Shown piece by piece: positions 27,213 to 36,928 of a DNA stretch of 64,000 nucleotides (positions are counted from its first letter, which is position 1; each line of letters opens with the position of its first letter). Under the pieces are notes generated by a model. The model had not been told where the DNA came from and searched no databases. It saw only the letters and a program-made list of their open reading frames with translations. Source of the DNA: Alteromonas lipotrueae (GTDB lineage Bacteria; Pseudomonadota; Gammaproteobacteria; Enterobacterales; Alteromonadaceae). Location: contig NZ_JAESDI010000007.1 of assembly GCF_019249215.1 (NCBI RefSeq), forward strand, positions 186,001-250,000, given 5' to 3'. A program made the translations under genes and the position numbers.

Positions 27213-27855
27213 CATTATTTTTTATTTTTTTCATTTGAATTAACAAACTACCGCGAGTGAGTACACTGGCCCCATTAAGAAGAATAAGTGGCCAAGCGAC
27301 GGCAATAGGCATCGTAAACGCGAACGCGAGTGTAGTGACATCTTTAATTAGAATACTGCGAAATAAGGTTGGCGACAGCGCACCGATAACGCGACTGCGT
27401 CTTAACACCATTATTTGGTGCAGTGTGCCCTGCATAAGTAGCACTGTTACTACCAACATTAGGCTGTTAGCCCCAAGTTTGGCCAGATTGGGGTAAGGAC
27501 GAAAGCCTATAGAACAGAGCCCAATCACCACACCAACGGCACACAAACTGACGATAAAACCAGTTGAGATTGACCGCCTGTCTCGCCAAATCTGATAAAG
27601 GATTGCCAATATCAGAAGGAGCGCACCAAAGCGAGTCCAGACGAGATAATGACTAAGCGGCTCTATCGCAATACCGAAAATAAAATTGGCATAAAACGCA
27701 AAAAAGCTTGAGGCAAACTGGTTTACCGACAAGCTTTGAGTAGCAGGCAAATGACTTTTACGAAGCGTCTCTATATTAGTGATTTGCTTTGCTAACCCGT
27801 ACCACGTCAGCAAAAAAGCGGCTGCGCTCACGGTACCTAAAATATGGTACAACAA
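27196..27855 (-). CDS. Unknown multi-helix membrane protein
   Basis: 219-residue inner membrane protein with about six or seven predicted helices and little soluble domain. The layout of two blocks of three helices, with NQFASSFFAFYANFIFG in the first, recalls PQ-loop/SWEET-like transporters, but I would not assign it. The last residues (KIKNNEVSVN) are encoded inside a palindromic repeat that also supplies the stop, so the C-terminus may have been replaced by repeat insertion. It lies 28 bases downstream of glmS on the same strand and could be co-transcribed with it. Confidence 0.6.
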   Translation of the reverse strand: MLYHILGTVSAAAFLLTWYGLAKQITNIETLRKSHLPATQSLSVNQFASSFFAFYANFIFGIAIEPLSHYLVWTRFGALLLILAILYQIWRDRRSISTGFIVSLCAVGVVIGLCSIGFRPYPNLAKLGANSLMLVVTVLLMQGTLHQIMVLRRSRVIGALSPTLFRSILIKDVTTLAFAFTMPIAVAWPLILLNGASVLTRGSLLIQMKKIKNNEVSVN

Positions 27856-27883
27856 AAGAGACTCCTCAGCCGCTTATAGAGAA

Positions 27884-29716
27884 CTACTCCACAGTAACCG
27901 ACTTCGCCAAGTTACGAGGTTGGTCAACATCCGTACCTTTAATTAACGCTACGTAGTACGACAACAACTGTAACGGCAAGGTATAAATGATAGGGGCAAT
28001 AGGTGCTTCGCAGTGCGGTACATTGATTACACGCATGGTGTCGTCACCTTTGAACGCGGCGTCTTTATCGGCGAACACATACATGATGCCACCACGAGCG
28101 CGTACTTCTTCCACATTCGATTTAAGCTTTTCTAGCAATTCGTTATTAGGCGCAACCACAATAACCGGCATTTCATCATCGATAAGTGCCAATGGGCCGT
28201 GCTTTAATTCGCCTGATGCATAGGCTTCTGCGTGAATATACGAAATCTCTTTTAGCTTAAGCGCGCCTTCCATGGCAATAGGGTATTGATCGCCACGGCC
28301 TAAGAATAAGCTGTGTTGTTTATCGGCAAATTCTTCGGCTAAATCTTCAATACCTTGGGTAATGGTTAGGGTTTCTTCTAGCTTGGCGGGCAAGCTTTGA
28401 AGTGCGCTGATGATGTCTTTACTATCACTTTCAGCCATACCGTTTTTCTCACCTAACGCTAGGGTTAGCATTAAGAATGCAGTTAACTGGGTAGTGAAGG
28501 CTTTGGTTGATGCCACGCCAATTTCGGCGCCTGCACGGGTCATAAACGCTAAGTCTGACTCGCGTACCAACGAAGAACCCGGTACGTTACAAATAGCTAA
28601 ACTTGCGCTATACCCAATTTCTTTGGCTAAACGTAGTGCCGCTAAAGTATCGGCTGTTTCGCCCGACTGTGAAATGGTGATAAGTAAGCTATTCGGGTGA
28701 ACCACTGACTTGCGGTAACGAAACTCAGAGGCAATTTCGATATTGCACGACACATTGGCGTATTCTTCTAACCAGTAGCGGGCGGTCATACCGGAATGAT
28801 AGCTGGTACCACAGGCTACAATTTGCACATGTTTAATTTTACTAAAAATATCATCGGCACCGTTTCCAAACACATCTGCCGCTAATCCATTTTCGGTTAG
28901 TCTGTCTTTTAACGTATTGCGCACAACCACTGGCTGCTCGTGAATTTCTTTGAGCATATAATGACGGTAAGCGCCTTTATCGCCGGCGTCGTGTTCAACG
29001 TTAGATTCAATAATTTCACGTTCAACTGCATTACCGTCTTTGTCATAAATAGCAATGGTGCGGCGAGTAATATCGGCAACATCACCTTCTTCTAAAAATA
29101 TAAAACGGCGTGTAACTGGTAACAGTGCCATTTGATCAGACGCAACAAAGTTTTCGCCTAACCCTAAACCAATTACTAACGGGCTACCAGAGCGCGCTAC
29201 TACCATACGGCCCACATCTTCTTTGTCGATAACAACAGTACCGTAAGCGCCGTGGAATGTTTTAACGGAGGTCTGAACCGCTTCTAATAAGTCTTTGCCA
29301 GCATCTAATGCTTCATGAACCGTGTGGGCGATGGTTTCGGTGTCAGTGTCGCTGCTAAATACATAGCCTTTTGCTGAAAGCTGTTCGCGTAGGGTTTGGT
29401 AGTTTTCAATAATACCATTGTGCACTACCGCAACGCGGTCGCTAGAGAAATGAGGGTGGGCATTGGCTACAGTAACACCGCCGTGGGTGGCCCAACGGGT
29501 ATGCGCAATACCGGTCGTCCCTAACGCTTCATCGTTAGCAATAATATCGACGAGCTCTTGTACCTTACCGGTACTTCTTATGCGATTTAGTGTGCCATCT
29601 TGCTGCAACAAGGCCACGCCTGAAGAGTCGTAACCACGATATTCAAGTCGCTTTAAGCCTTCTAATAGAATTTCAACAACATTACGCTCGCCAACAGCAC
29701 CGACAATTCCACACAT
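27884..29716 (-). CDS. glmS: Glutamine-fructose-6-phosphate aminotransferase
   Basis: 610-residue cytoplasmic enzyme making glucosamine-6-phosphate from fructose-6-phosphate and glutamine, the first step to UDP-GlcNAc for cell wall and LPS. The N-terminal glutaminase domain begins MCGIVGAVG with the catalytic Cys2. Two sugar isomerase domains follow, with ACGTSYHSG and [13 protein letters not shown] as sugar-phosphate loops, and the protein ends KSVTVE as the family does. Full length. It lies two bases after a DeoR regulator gene and near glmU, a layout seen in several marine gammaproteobacteria. Confidence 0.97.
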   Translation of the reverse strand: MCGIVGAVGERNVVEILLEGLKRLEYRGYDSSGVALLQQDGTLNRIRSTGKVQELVDIIANDEALGTTGIAHTRWATHGGVTVANAHPHFSSDRVAVVHNGIIENYQTLREQLSAKGYVFSSDTDTETIAHTVHEALDAGKDLLEAVQTSVKTFHGAYGTVVIDKEDVGRMVVARSGSPLVIGLGLGENFVASDQMALLPVTRRFIFLEEGDVADITRRTIAIYDKDGNAVEREIIESNVEHDAGDKGAYRHYMLKEIHEQPVVVRNTLKDRLTENGLAADVFGNGADDIFSKIKHVQIVACGTSYHSGMTARYWLEEYANVSCNIEIASEFRYRKSVVHPNSLLITISQSGETADTLAALRLAKEIGYSASLAICNVPGSSLVRESDLAFMTRAGAEIGVASTKAFTTQLTAFLMLTLALGEKNGMAESDSKDIISALQSLPAKLEETLTITQGIEDLAEEFADKQHSLFLGRGDQYPIAMEGALKLKEISYIHAEAYASGELKHGPLALIDDEMPVIVVAPNNELLEKLKSNVEEVRARGGIMYVFADKDAAFKGDDTMRVINVPHCEAPIAPIIYTLPLQLLSYYVALIKGTDVDQPRNLAKSVTVE

Positions 29717-29718
29717 AA

Positions 29719-30504
29719 TTACTCTCCGTTTTGCGCAGCGACCAGCACCGTTACGCCTTGTTGTTCAATTAGATATTTATCCTCGTCACTAATGCCATTA
29801 TCAGTCACAAGGGTAGAGATATTTTCCCAGCCCAATTCTAAATTGGGCATTTTGTTCGAAAGCTTATTTGACGTTGCCATTACAACAACTTCATGGGCAG
29901 CACGTGCCATGGCACGAGTAAGCCCGGTTAATTCATTAAAGGTAGTAGTTCCGCGACTTACATCAATACCCGCCGCGCCAATAAACGCCATATCAAAACT
30001 ATATGCCGATACTAATTGTTCGGCCATTGCACCTTGGAATGAACGAGATGCCGAGTCCCAGGTACCACCTGTCATTAAAATAGTCGGTTCGTTATTGCTT
30101 TTGGTCAGCTGACTCGCTGCATCTAAGGCATTGGTCATCACTACCAGATTGGGTATGTCACGAAGGCAAGGTAAAAGCGCAGCGATGGTACTGCCGCAAT
30201 CTAATACTATTTTTGAGCCTTGTTGAATGCGACTAGCAGCAAGCTTACCTATATTCTGTTTTATCGATGAAGGTAAATTCACTACATTGGTTTCACCTTG
30301 AGAAGCAGATAATGGCGCGGCACCGCCAAATTGACGAATAAGCTTTTTTTGGTCTGCCAAGGCGGCTAAATCTTTTCGGATAGTCACTTCAGATGTACTG
30401 AACTGGGCCGCGAGGAATTCAACTTGCGCGTAGCCGTGAGTATTTACCCATTTAATAATGCCAGCGCGGCGCTGATCTACAGAACGACTTGTTTTCACAC
30501 TCAA
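29719..30504 (-). CDS. DeoR family transcriptional regulator linked to glmS
   Basis: 261-residue regulator: N-terminal DeoR winged helix ([42 protein letters not shown]) and a C-terminal sugar-phosphate-binding domain with [18 protein letters not shown] and [11 protein letters not shown]. Members with this context often sense glucosamine-6-phosphate or a related amino sugar phosphate. Its stop is two bases before the glmS start, so the two are co-transcribed and probably coupled. It is likely to adjust glmS to cell wall precursor supply; the effector is not proven. Confidence 0.88.
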   Translation of the reverse strand: MSVKTSRSVDQRRAGIIKWVNTHGYAQVEFLAAQFSTSEVTIRKDLAALADQKKLIRQFGGAAPLSASQGETNVVNLPSSIKQNIGKLAASRIQQGSKIVLDCGSTIAALLPCLRDIPNLVVMTNALDAASQLTKSNNEPTILMTGGTWDSASRSFQGAMAEQLVSAYSFDMAFIGAAGIDVSRGTTTFNELTGLTRAMARAAHEVVVMATSNKLSNKMPNLELGWENISTLVTDNGISDEDKYLIEQQGVTVLVAAQNGE

Positions 30505-30707
30505 CCCAACCCCGATATGACGAAAACCACAGTGTTTTCTCTACACCATTTCTAAACTATTTCTACATTACTTCTACATCATGACTTTCAAAACGAAAGC
30601 TATAATTTACAAAGTGAAAGAAATGTAAGCTATTCGACTTTATTTCGCAAGTTTTTTGCACAATTATTATAAAGCGACGAACGAGGGTAGAAACAAGCGG
30701 GCACAAA

Positions 30708-30731
30708 AAAGGACAACCATAGCTGTCCTTT
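30708..30731 (-). terminator. Intrinsic terminator after glmU
   Basis: AAAGGACA / TGTCCTTT eight-base stem with an A-run on the plus strand (T-run for the minus-strand transcript), just past the glmU stop. Confidence 0.8.
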
Positions 30732-30770
30732 CATTAAGCGGTAAAAAGCTCTAAAGCTATTACATACTCG

Positions 30771-32129
30771 CTATTTTTTAGTCGGGCGGGGCCAGTTAGC
30801 AATATTACGCTGCTTGCCTCGTGCTACTGCTAATGCCGCACTCTCTACTTCGGTGGTAATGACTGAGCCAGCACCTACCGTGGCATTGTCACCAATCGTT
30901 ACGGGAGCCACTAACGAAGAATTAGAGCCCACGAAGGCATTCTGACCTATAACGGTTTTAGATTTATTCACGCCGTCATAGTTACAAGTAATAGTGCCAG
31001 CACCAATATTGGCATTAGCGCCCACTTCCGCATCACCTAGGTAAGTAAGGTGATTAACCTTAGCTCCTTCACCTAGCACGGTTTTCTTCATTTCAACGAA
31101 GTTACCGACTTTAGATTTTGCATGCATAACCGCGCCAGGGCGCAAGCGACCAAATGGCCCTACCGTGCAGCTTTCACCTACGATGGCTTCTTCGATAATA
31201 GAATTTGCCTCAATGACTGCGTTGTCGGCAATTTCACAATTTCTCAAAACGCAGTTCGGCCCAATCGTTACGTTATTGCCTAAAATAACGTTACCTTCTA
31301 CCACCGCATTAATATCAATGCTTACGTCCTGCCCCGTGGTTAGTGTGCCTCTTAGGTCGAAACGTTGAGGGTCGGCCAATGCCACGCCATTGGTCATTAA
31401 TTCGTTCGCTTGGCGAAGTTGTAGCGCACGCTCTAGATGCGCCAATTGAATGCGGTTATTTACCCCTTCAACCTCAACCACTTCTTGTGGTTGTGCCGAT
31501 TGAATACGCTTGCCTTCATTAGCCGCCATTTCAATGACATCAGTAAGGTAATACTCACCTTGTGCGTTGCTATTGCTTAGCGCACCCAACCAACGTTTTA
31601 AATCGCTTCCGGCCATCATCATCATGCCGGTATTGATTTCACAAATTTGCTTTTGCGCATCGGTGGCATCTTTGTGCTCAACAATGGCGGTAATGTTGTC
31701 GTCTTTACGAATAATTCGGCCCATACCTGTTGGGTCGTCTAATTCAACGGTAAGCAGGGCTAAATCACACTCAGCTTTCACGGCTTTTAGCTTGGCCAAG
31801 GTTTCTTGACGAATAAGGGGTGCATCGCCAACTAGTACAAGCACATCTTCATCATCGCTAATGTGAGGCGCGGCTTGCTGCACCGCATGACCCGTGCCTA
31901 ACTGCTCTTCTTGCAAACACCAGTTTAAGTTTTCGCCTGTTAATGTGGCCTTTAGCTTGTCGCCTCCATGACCATAAACTAAATGAATACTATCAGCCTC
32001 TAGGGCTTGAACGGTGTTGATAATACGCTGCACCATGGGCACTCCGCCCACTTTGTGAAGTACCTTTGGTAACGAAGACTTCATGCGCGTGCCTTTGCCT
32101 GCGGCTAAAACTACCACTGAAAATGCCAT
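30771..32129 (-). CDS. glmU: Bifunctional UDP-GlcNAc pyrophosphorylase / GlcN-1-P acetyltransferase
   Basis: 452-residue cytoplasmic enzyme that makes UDP-N-acetylglucosamine. The N-terminal uridylyltransferase domain has LAAGKGTRMKS and the EEQLGTGHAVQ and VLVGDAPL motifs; the C-terminal left-handed beta-helix (residues 250-450) has hexapeptide repeats and the acetyltransferase active site near HLTYLGDAEVG. Full length. Separate transcription unit from DeoR-glmS, with about 265 bases between, but the pathway is the same. Confidence 0.96.
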   Translation of the reverse strand: MAFSVVVLAAGKGTRMKSSLPKVLHKVGGVPMVQRIINTVQALEADSIHLVYGHGGDKLKATLTGENLNWCLQEEQLGTGHAVQQAAPHISDDEDVLVLVGDAPLIRQETLAKLKAVKAECDLALLTVELDDPTGMGRIIRKDDNITAIVEHKDATDAQKQICEINTGMMMMAGSDLKRWLGALSNSNAQGEYYLTDVIEMAANEGKRIQSAQPQEVVEVEGVNNRIQLAHLERALQLRQANELMTNGVALADPQRFDLRGTLTTGQDVSIDINAVVEGNVILGNNVTIGPNCVLRNCEIADNAVIEANSIIEEAIVGESCTVGPFGRLRPGAVMHAKSKVGNFVEMKKTVLGEGAKVNHLTYLGDAEVGANANIGAGTITCNYDGVNKSKTVIGQNAFVGSNSSLVAPVTIGDNATVGAGSVITTEVESAALAVARGKQRNIANWPRPTKK

Positions 32130-32327
32130 GCTATTCCTTTACGAAAATCGATAATACGAACTTTTGCCTAGTGTATCTAAGCCGTGATTATATGTCAGCG
32201 ATTGATTTTTAAGGGCTCATTCTTAAGTCTATATCTGAGCTGAACAGCCTAGTAGTTCATTAAATCAACGGGTATACTTTGTTCTCAACTGAATTGGATT
32301 GTAGCAGCAAAGGAGCTTGCGTAGTCA

Positions 32328-33749
32328 GTGAATACTTTTCGAACACTTCACCGAAGTATATTGGTGCTGTTTGCCGTCGTGGTTCTAGCTATTGTTACCC
32401 TAGTGCATTTTAGTATTTCTAAAATTGTAGCGGAGCAAAGCAGAGCACAGCAACAGTCACTATCGCCAGCGGTGTCTCTTATTGTCGAGCAGTTATTAAA
32501 GCCGCTTCATACGTCTGAAGCGTTAGGCCATTCCACTGAATTAGTCACCTTAATGGAAGGCGACGAGGTTAACGAGGCCGCGATATTTAACACCCTAAAC
32601 CGTCTTGAAAGAGAGTTTGGTTTATCCTTCTTTATTGCCAGCGAGAGCGCCAAACGACAATATAATTCCGATGGCACTACCATTGAGTTAATTGAGGGCG
32701 AAGTCAGTTGGTATTTTAAGTACCGTGATGGATCTCAGGATGCAGTGGCGGATATTGGTAAATGGGAAGACACCCATTTTTATATCGACCTTAAGGTCTT
32801 TGATGACGATGGCCGGTTTCTGGGCTTCTTTGGCATAGGGAAAAGCTTACGCAGTTTTATTAGTGTCTTCGATTCTTACAAAGAACAATACGGCTACGAC
32901 TTTCTTTTTGTCGATGAAAAGGGAGACATCATGCTGTCTTCCGACCCTTCTCTTGTGGCCTCGTATTCTGACTTTACCAACCTTTCAGAGCTACCTTGGT
33001 ATGCCAGCCTTCCGATTACGGTGCAAGACGAGCAAGCCCTTAATAATAAGTTAGTGACTATCGATCAAAAAGACTTTTTGATTGCCGAAGTTAAATTGAA
33101 CCAGTTTGGATGGACCGTCTTTTTACTTAGCCCATTAGAAGACAGGCAGACCGAAATATCGCAAGCCTTTATCTTCAGTGTGGTTACTTTGCTAGTGGTT
33201 GTTTTCTCACTCTTTTTGCTTATATATAATTTGCTCTATTATTTCAGACGAGACATGCAGCCCGACTTAATTGTGCGTCATGCTAATCGTTTGCCCGACC
33301 GCACTAACTTAGAACTTATCTACCAATCGTTATTAAAAGAACAGCGTTCTATTAGTGTAATTTTAATCAGCGTAGACGACTTTGGGCATATTATTGATGC
33401 CCATGGCCGAAATGCGGGCGATGATGTGTTAGATAAGGTTGTGGCATATCTTTCTGATCACTTACGTGAGCAAGATGTGCTTGGTCGCTGGAGCAGTGAA
33501 GAATTTATTATCTTATTGCCTCAAACAGGGCCGCATGAAGCCTTCGATACTGCGCAAAACTTACGTCATGGCATTGCCACGTTAACGCCGTTAAGTGAGT
33601 CGCCGCAGCTTCAATTAACCGCCTCTTTTGGGGTATCTTTCACTGCCACCACCCGCAGTATGAATGAAGTTACTGCCCATGCGGAAGATGCGCTGTATCA
33701 GGCTAAAAGGGATGGGCACAATTTAGTGCGTATGCAGCTTATTGAATAA
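32328..33749 (+). CDS. Membrane sensor with degenerate GGDEF domain
   Basis: 473-residue protein: helix at 10-30, periplasmic Cache-like sensing domain (about 35-270, with WYFKYRDG and FFGIGKSLRSFI typical of dCache), helix at 280-303, then a GGDEF-like domain. The signature motif is SSEEF at residues 389-393, in place of GGDEF/GGEEF, while an RxxD inhibitory site (REQD, 380-383) remains exactly five residues upstream. The usual DxLTxLxNR opening is also eroded. It therefore probably does not make cyclic di-GMP but could bind it. The start is GTG, with AAGGAG thirteen bases upstream, a little far. Confidence 0.88.
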   Translation: MNTFRTLHRSILVLFAVVVLAIVTLVHFSISKIVAEQSRAQQQSLSPAVSLIVEQLLKPLHTSEALGHSTELVTLMEGDEVNEAAIFNTLNRLEREFGLSFFIASESAKRQYNSDGTTIELIEGEVSWYFKYRDGSQDAVADIGKWEDTHFYIDLKVFDDDGRFLGFFGIGKSLRSFISVFDSYKEQYGYDFLFVDEKGDIMLSSDPSLVASYSDFTNLSELPWYASLPITVQDEQALNNKLVTIDQKDFLIAEVKLNQFGWTVFLLSPLEDRQTEISQAFIFSVVTLLVVVFSLFLLIYNLLYYFRRDMQPDLIVRHANRLPDRTNLELIYQSLLKEQRSISVILISVDDFGHIIDAHGRNAGDDVLDKVVAYLSDHLREQDVLGRWSSEEFIILLPQTGPHEAFDTAQNLRHGIATLTPLSESPQLQLTASFGVSFTATTRSMNEVTAHAEDALYQAKRDGHNLVRMQLIE

Positions 33750-33804
33750 GTAAGCTGCTAAATTTTGATTTGAAATTTAATAAACAGATTTCAATATATA
33801 ACGC

Positions 33805-33875
33805 TTAGCATCACCACACGTATTAGCTGTACTTAATGGTACTAAGCTGTATTACGTATACTAGGGTGATGCTAA
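33805..33875. repeat. Long hairpin between convergent genes
   Basis: Perfect outer arms TTAGCATCACC (33805-33815) and GGTGATGCTAA (33865-33875) enclose further nested pairs ACGTA/TACGT, AGCT/AGCT and GTAC/GTAC around a TTAATG loop. It lies between the convergent degenerate-GGDEF and EamA genes. No poly-T tail, so it is not a standard terminator; it may be a small palindromic mobile element or a structured 3' end. Confidence 0.65.
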
Positions 33876-33904
33876 CGTCCTTTCAAACCGAGCAAACAAG
33901 TTTA

Positions 33905-34795
33905 TTACGCCGTTTTGGCTGCCCTGCTACGTTTTATTATACCTATCACACCGGTAGTGAGTGCCACACCCGTTAGTATCATTACCCCGCCAATAATGGT
34001 TTGTAACGACAAGTGCTCTTGCAAGAACAATACGCCCCAAATAATGCCAAATAACGGCACCATGTAGGCCACCGAAATCGCTTTTGCTGGCCCTACATTG
34101 GCAATCAATTTGAAATACAAAATATAAGCAATAGCAGTACCTAAAATGGCGAGTGCAACCGCATTTAGCCAAGCATTAGTACTTGGCATAGTGGCTGGTA
34201 ATGTACTTAATGCGAACGGTGCTAACATAACAGATGCCATCGCTTGGCTTCCTGTAGCCACCACTAAAGGTCGCACGCCTTGCAGCCATCGTTTCATCAT
34301 GCTGGCAGCAATGCCGTAGCAGGTAGTGGCAAGTAAAGCGGTTAGAATAGGCACAAAGCTAATATCACCTTCCCCTAGCTTTTGCTGGCTAATAACCGTT
34401 ACACCCAAGAACCCGAGCGCTAAGCCTCCAATGGCAGTAGGAGTAAGTTTGTCGCCCAACCATAGCCACGCCACTAACGCGCCAAACATTGGCGCGGTGG
34501 CGTTTAAAATAGCATTAACTCCCGCTTCTAGATGCAAACTGCTGTAGTTGAATAACGCGAAGGGCACGGCGGTATTCGCTAGCCCTACCAGTGCAATGGG
34601 AAACCAATGCCTGAAAATTTGGCTCACGCCACCGGTCATCATCAAAACAGGCAGTAACACACTGGTAGCCAGTACGGTACGAATGGCTACCAATACATAA
34701 ATCCCAAACTCAGGCGCCGCCACCCGCATAAAAATAAATGAGCCGCCCCAAATCGATGCTAATAGTAATAGTGCAGCAATATCTCTTAAGCCCAT
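33905..34795 (-). CDS. EamA/DMT family transporter
   Basis: 296-residue inner membrane exporter with ten helices in two EamA repeats (first repeat begins IAALLLLASIWGGSFIFMRVA; second near residue 150). Members export amino acids or metabolites. Its start overlaps the end of the ogt gene by ten bases, so it is the last gene of a DNA-repair operon (Ada-AlkA, ogt, this). The role within that operon is unclear and the link may be only transcriptional. Substrate unknown. Confidence 0.88.
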   Translation of the reverse strand: MGLRDIAALLLLASIWGGSFIFMRVAAPEFGIYVLVAIRTVLATSVLLPVLMMTGGVSQIFRHWFPIALVGLANTAVPFALFNYSSLHLEAGVNAILNATAPMFGALVAWLWLGDKLTPTAIGGLALGFLGVTVISQQKLGEGDISFVPILTALLATTCYGIAASMMKRWLQGVRPLVVATGSQAMASVMLAPFALSTLPATMPSTNAWLNAVALAILGTAIAYILYFKLIANVGPAKAISVAYMVPLFGIIWGVLFLQEHLSLQTIIGGVMILTGVALTTGVIGIIKRSRAAKTA

Positions 34796-35271
34796 AGTAC
34801 GCCTTGTGCTCCTTCTAATTTCAATAAGTATTGCTTACGTTCAAGCCCACCCGCGTATCCCGTTAAGGTTTTATTGCTCCCAATAACCCGGTGACAGGGT
34901 ACCACTATCGCAATAGGGTTGCGTCCGTTAGCCATGCCCACGGCACGAACTGCTTTGGGATTATTTAACTTATTGGCAATATCTGCATAACTGGCGGTTT
35001 CACCATAAGGTATATCACACAGTGCCTTCCATACCGCTTGCTGAAACGCAGTGCCTTTGGCATCAAAGGGTAAGTCGAATTGGGTGAGGCTTCCATTAAA
35101 ATAATCTGCTAGCTGCACTTTTGCTGCTTCAGTGAAATCATTGCTGGTAACGCCGCCGTCAACGTCACCATTAGCGCTATCTACAAATACAATCGCACTA
35201 ATTCCTTTGCTAGTTGCCGCTATTTCAATAAGCCCTTGTGGTGAATCAAGGTAGCTTTTGCATACTGTCAT
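34786..35271 (-). CDS. ogt: Methylated-DNA-[protein]-cysteine S-methyltransferase
   Basis: 161-residue suicide repair enzyme that takes methyl groups from O6-methylguanine onto its own cysteine. The active site IVVPCHRVIG has the acceptor Cys126, and the helix-turn-helix (TASYADIANKLNNPKAVRAVGMANGRNP) with its arginine finger is intact. It starts 38 bases after the Ada-AlkA fusion gene and overlaps the EamA gene by ten bases. Together with the fusion it rebuilds the functions of E. coli Ada plus AlkA from differently split parts. Confidence 0.94.
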   Translation of the reverse strand: MTVCKSYLDSPQGLIEIAATSKGISAIVFVDSANGDVDGGVTSNDFTEAAKVQLADYFNGSLTQFDLPFDAKGTAFQQAVWKALCDIPYGETASYADIANKLNNPKAVRAVGMANGRNPIAIVVPCHRVIGSNKTLTGYAGGLERKQYLLKLEGAQGVLWA

Positions 35272-35309
35272 GACTTATTCCTACTGATATGTTTATACCC
35301 AACAACACG

Positions 35310-36722
35310 TTAACTATTGCTTAACTGCCACAACTGTAGTGTTAAATAACTTTGCCATGGTGCAGCCTTTTGCGGCAACACCGGATATTTCTCTGCCATT
35401 TTTCTTACAATAAGGTCGCCAGCCAAGTACACATCAGGGTTACGTTCACCTCGCATCTTAAGGTAATCTAATGTCCATTGACCAACCCCTTTGATTGACA
35501 ATATTTCATCATGAGTTGGCTGGTTACCGTTACAAAACAACGCCGCAAAATCGCGAAGTGCAAGCTTACGGGCATTAGGCATACGCAAAAAAGTTAACTC
35601 ACTATTCGCAACCGCTTCGGGTTCTGGAAAACAATAATGTTGGTTTTGCTCGACGGGCCCCTCTGCGGCTACCGCCCCTAAATGCTGTGCAAGCAGCCCC
35701 GCTTGATTAATCGCGGCTTTTACACTGACTTGTTGCCCTACTATCGCTCTGCACCCACTTTCAAATACCGTCCATGTACCAGGAAGCCGCAACCCTTTAG
35801 TAAGAAGATTATCAGGCAAGCCCGCTGCTAATAGCGATTTTTCTATTAACTCTGGGGCTGCATGTAAATCGAGTAGCTGCTTGATTTGTTCTACCGTTTT
35901 ATACACATAACCTAAATTTGGCAAACGCATTTTCACATCGAAGCCATTTACGCTCTCGTTGAAAGTTGCGCTAATAAACCCCAATTCTCCCTTAACACTT
36001 ATATAACGGCAGTAGGTATCTTCACACACCTCTTCTACGCCACGAATAGCGCGCAAAGCAAGAAATTCGCGCACTTGCTGCCAGTGGTAAGGTGGCCTGA
36101 AGTGCAACCTAAGGGATATTTCAGGCAATGCAGCATGGCGTTTGCTTCGTAATTCGGTAGGCGTTTTTTTGCAATAGGTTTGCACTGCCCGCTGAAGCTG
36201 CCTTGTAGAGGCATATCCGGCGCTAAACGCAATATCAGTAAGCTTCATGGTAGATTGTTGTAGTAGCTGCTTAGCAAACAGCACCCTTTGTAAATCTTGA
36301 TATTGTTTGGGCGACAACCCCGTATGCGACACCATGAGTTTATTTAAGTAACGCTCACTAATACCCAATCGGCTTGAAATAGTGGAAATAGACTGCACGG
36401 GTATATCACTTAATAGCGTTAGCGCTCTTGTCACCGTTGTCCCTACCCCTAACCACGCAAAAGAAGACGGTGCGCTGTCGGGCCTGCATCGTAAACAGGG
36501 ACGAAAGCCATCGCTCATGGCTTTAGCAGCGTGGTTATAGTAAGCCACGTTCTTTTCATCTGGCAATTTGGCAGGGCAAATTGGCCGACAAAATATGCCC
36601 GTGGTTTTCACCGCCACAAAGAAGCGACCATCAAAACGGGCATCTCTACTTACCCTAGCTTTAGCGTAAGTATCGCGGTGCTCATTGTCTACATGCGCTG
36701 AATCTTTTATGTCAGTGTTCAT
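35310..36722 (-). CDS. Ada N-terminal domain / AraC / AlkA glycosylase fusion
   Basis: 470-residue fusion. Residues 25-85 are the Ada zinc/methyl-phosphotriester domain with all four cysteines (Cys45, Cys49, Cys76, Cys79); 95-190 an AraC-type DNA-binding domain (AFSAGYASTRQLQRAVQTYCKKTP); 195-465 an AlkA-type 3-methyladenine glycosylase with HhH motif (ILSIKGVGQWTLDYLKM) and the downstream catalytic aspartate region (YLAGDLIVRK). The O6-methylguanine domain of Ada is absent and supplied by ogt next door. It both senses methylation damage and excises alkylated bases, and probably activates its own operon. Confidence 0.92.
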   Translation of the reverse strand: MNTDIKDSAHVDNEHRDTYAKARVSRDARFDGRFFVAVKTTGIFCRPICPAKLPDEKNVAYYNHAAKAMSDGFRPCLRCRPDSAPSSFAWLGVGTTVTRALTLLSDIPVQSISTISSRLGISERYLNKLMVSHTGLSPKQYQDLQRVLFAKQLLQQSTMKLTDIAFSAGYASTRQLQRAVQTYCKKTPTELRSKRHAALPEISLRLHFRPPYHWQQVREFLALRAIRGVEEVCEDTYCRYISVKGELGFISATFNESVNGFDVKMRLPNLGYVYKTVEQIKQLLDLHAAPELIEKSLLAAGLPDNLLTKGLRLPGTWTVFESGCRAIVGQQVSVKAAINQAGLLAQHLGAVAAEGPVEQNQHYCFPEPEAVANSELTFLRMPNARKLALRDFAALFCNGNQPTHDEILSIKGVGQWTLDYLKMRGERNPDVYLAGDLIVRKMAEKYPVLPQKAAPWQSYLTLQLWQLSNS

Positions 36723-36928
36723 ACTATGGCTCTGGTTGATGTGCGGGTTTAAACAGTCACTGCGCTATTAAGAATTAATTGTATCCTGTTCCCCTTGCAA
36801 GGGTGCGACAAAATCGGAACTGACAGTAAAATATCAGTAGAGTTGATAATCGCCACTAGCAACCGCATAATGGCGTAAAAATAATAGTGCCTGCCACCTT
36901 TGGGGTGCGCCCTTACAGAGCCCAATTC

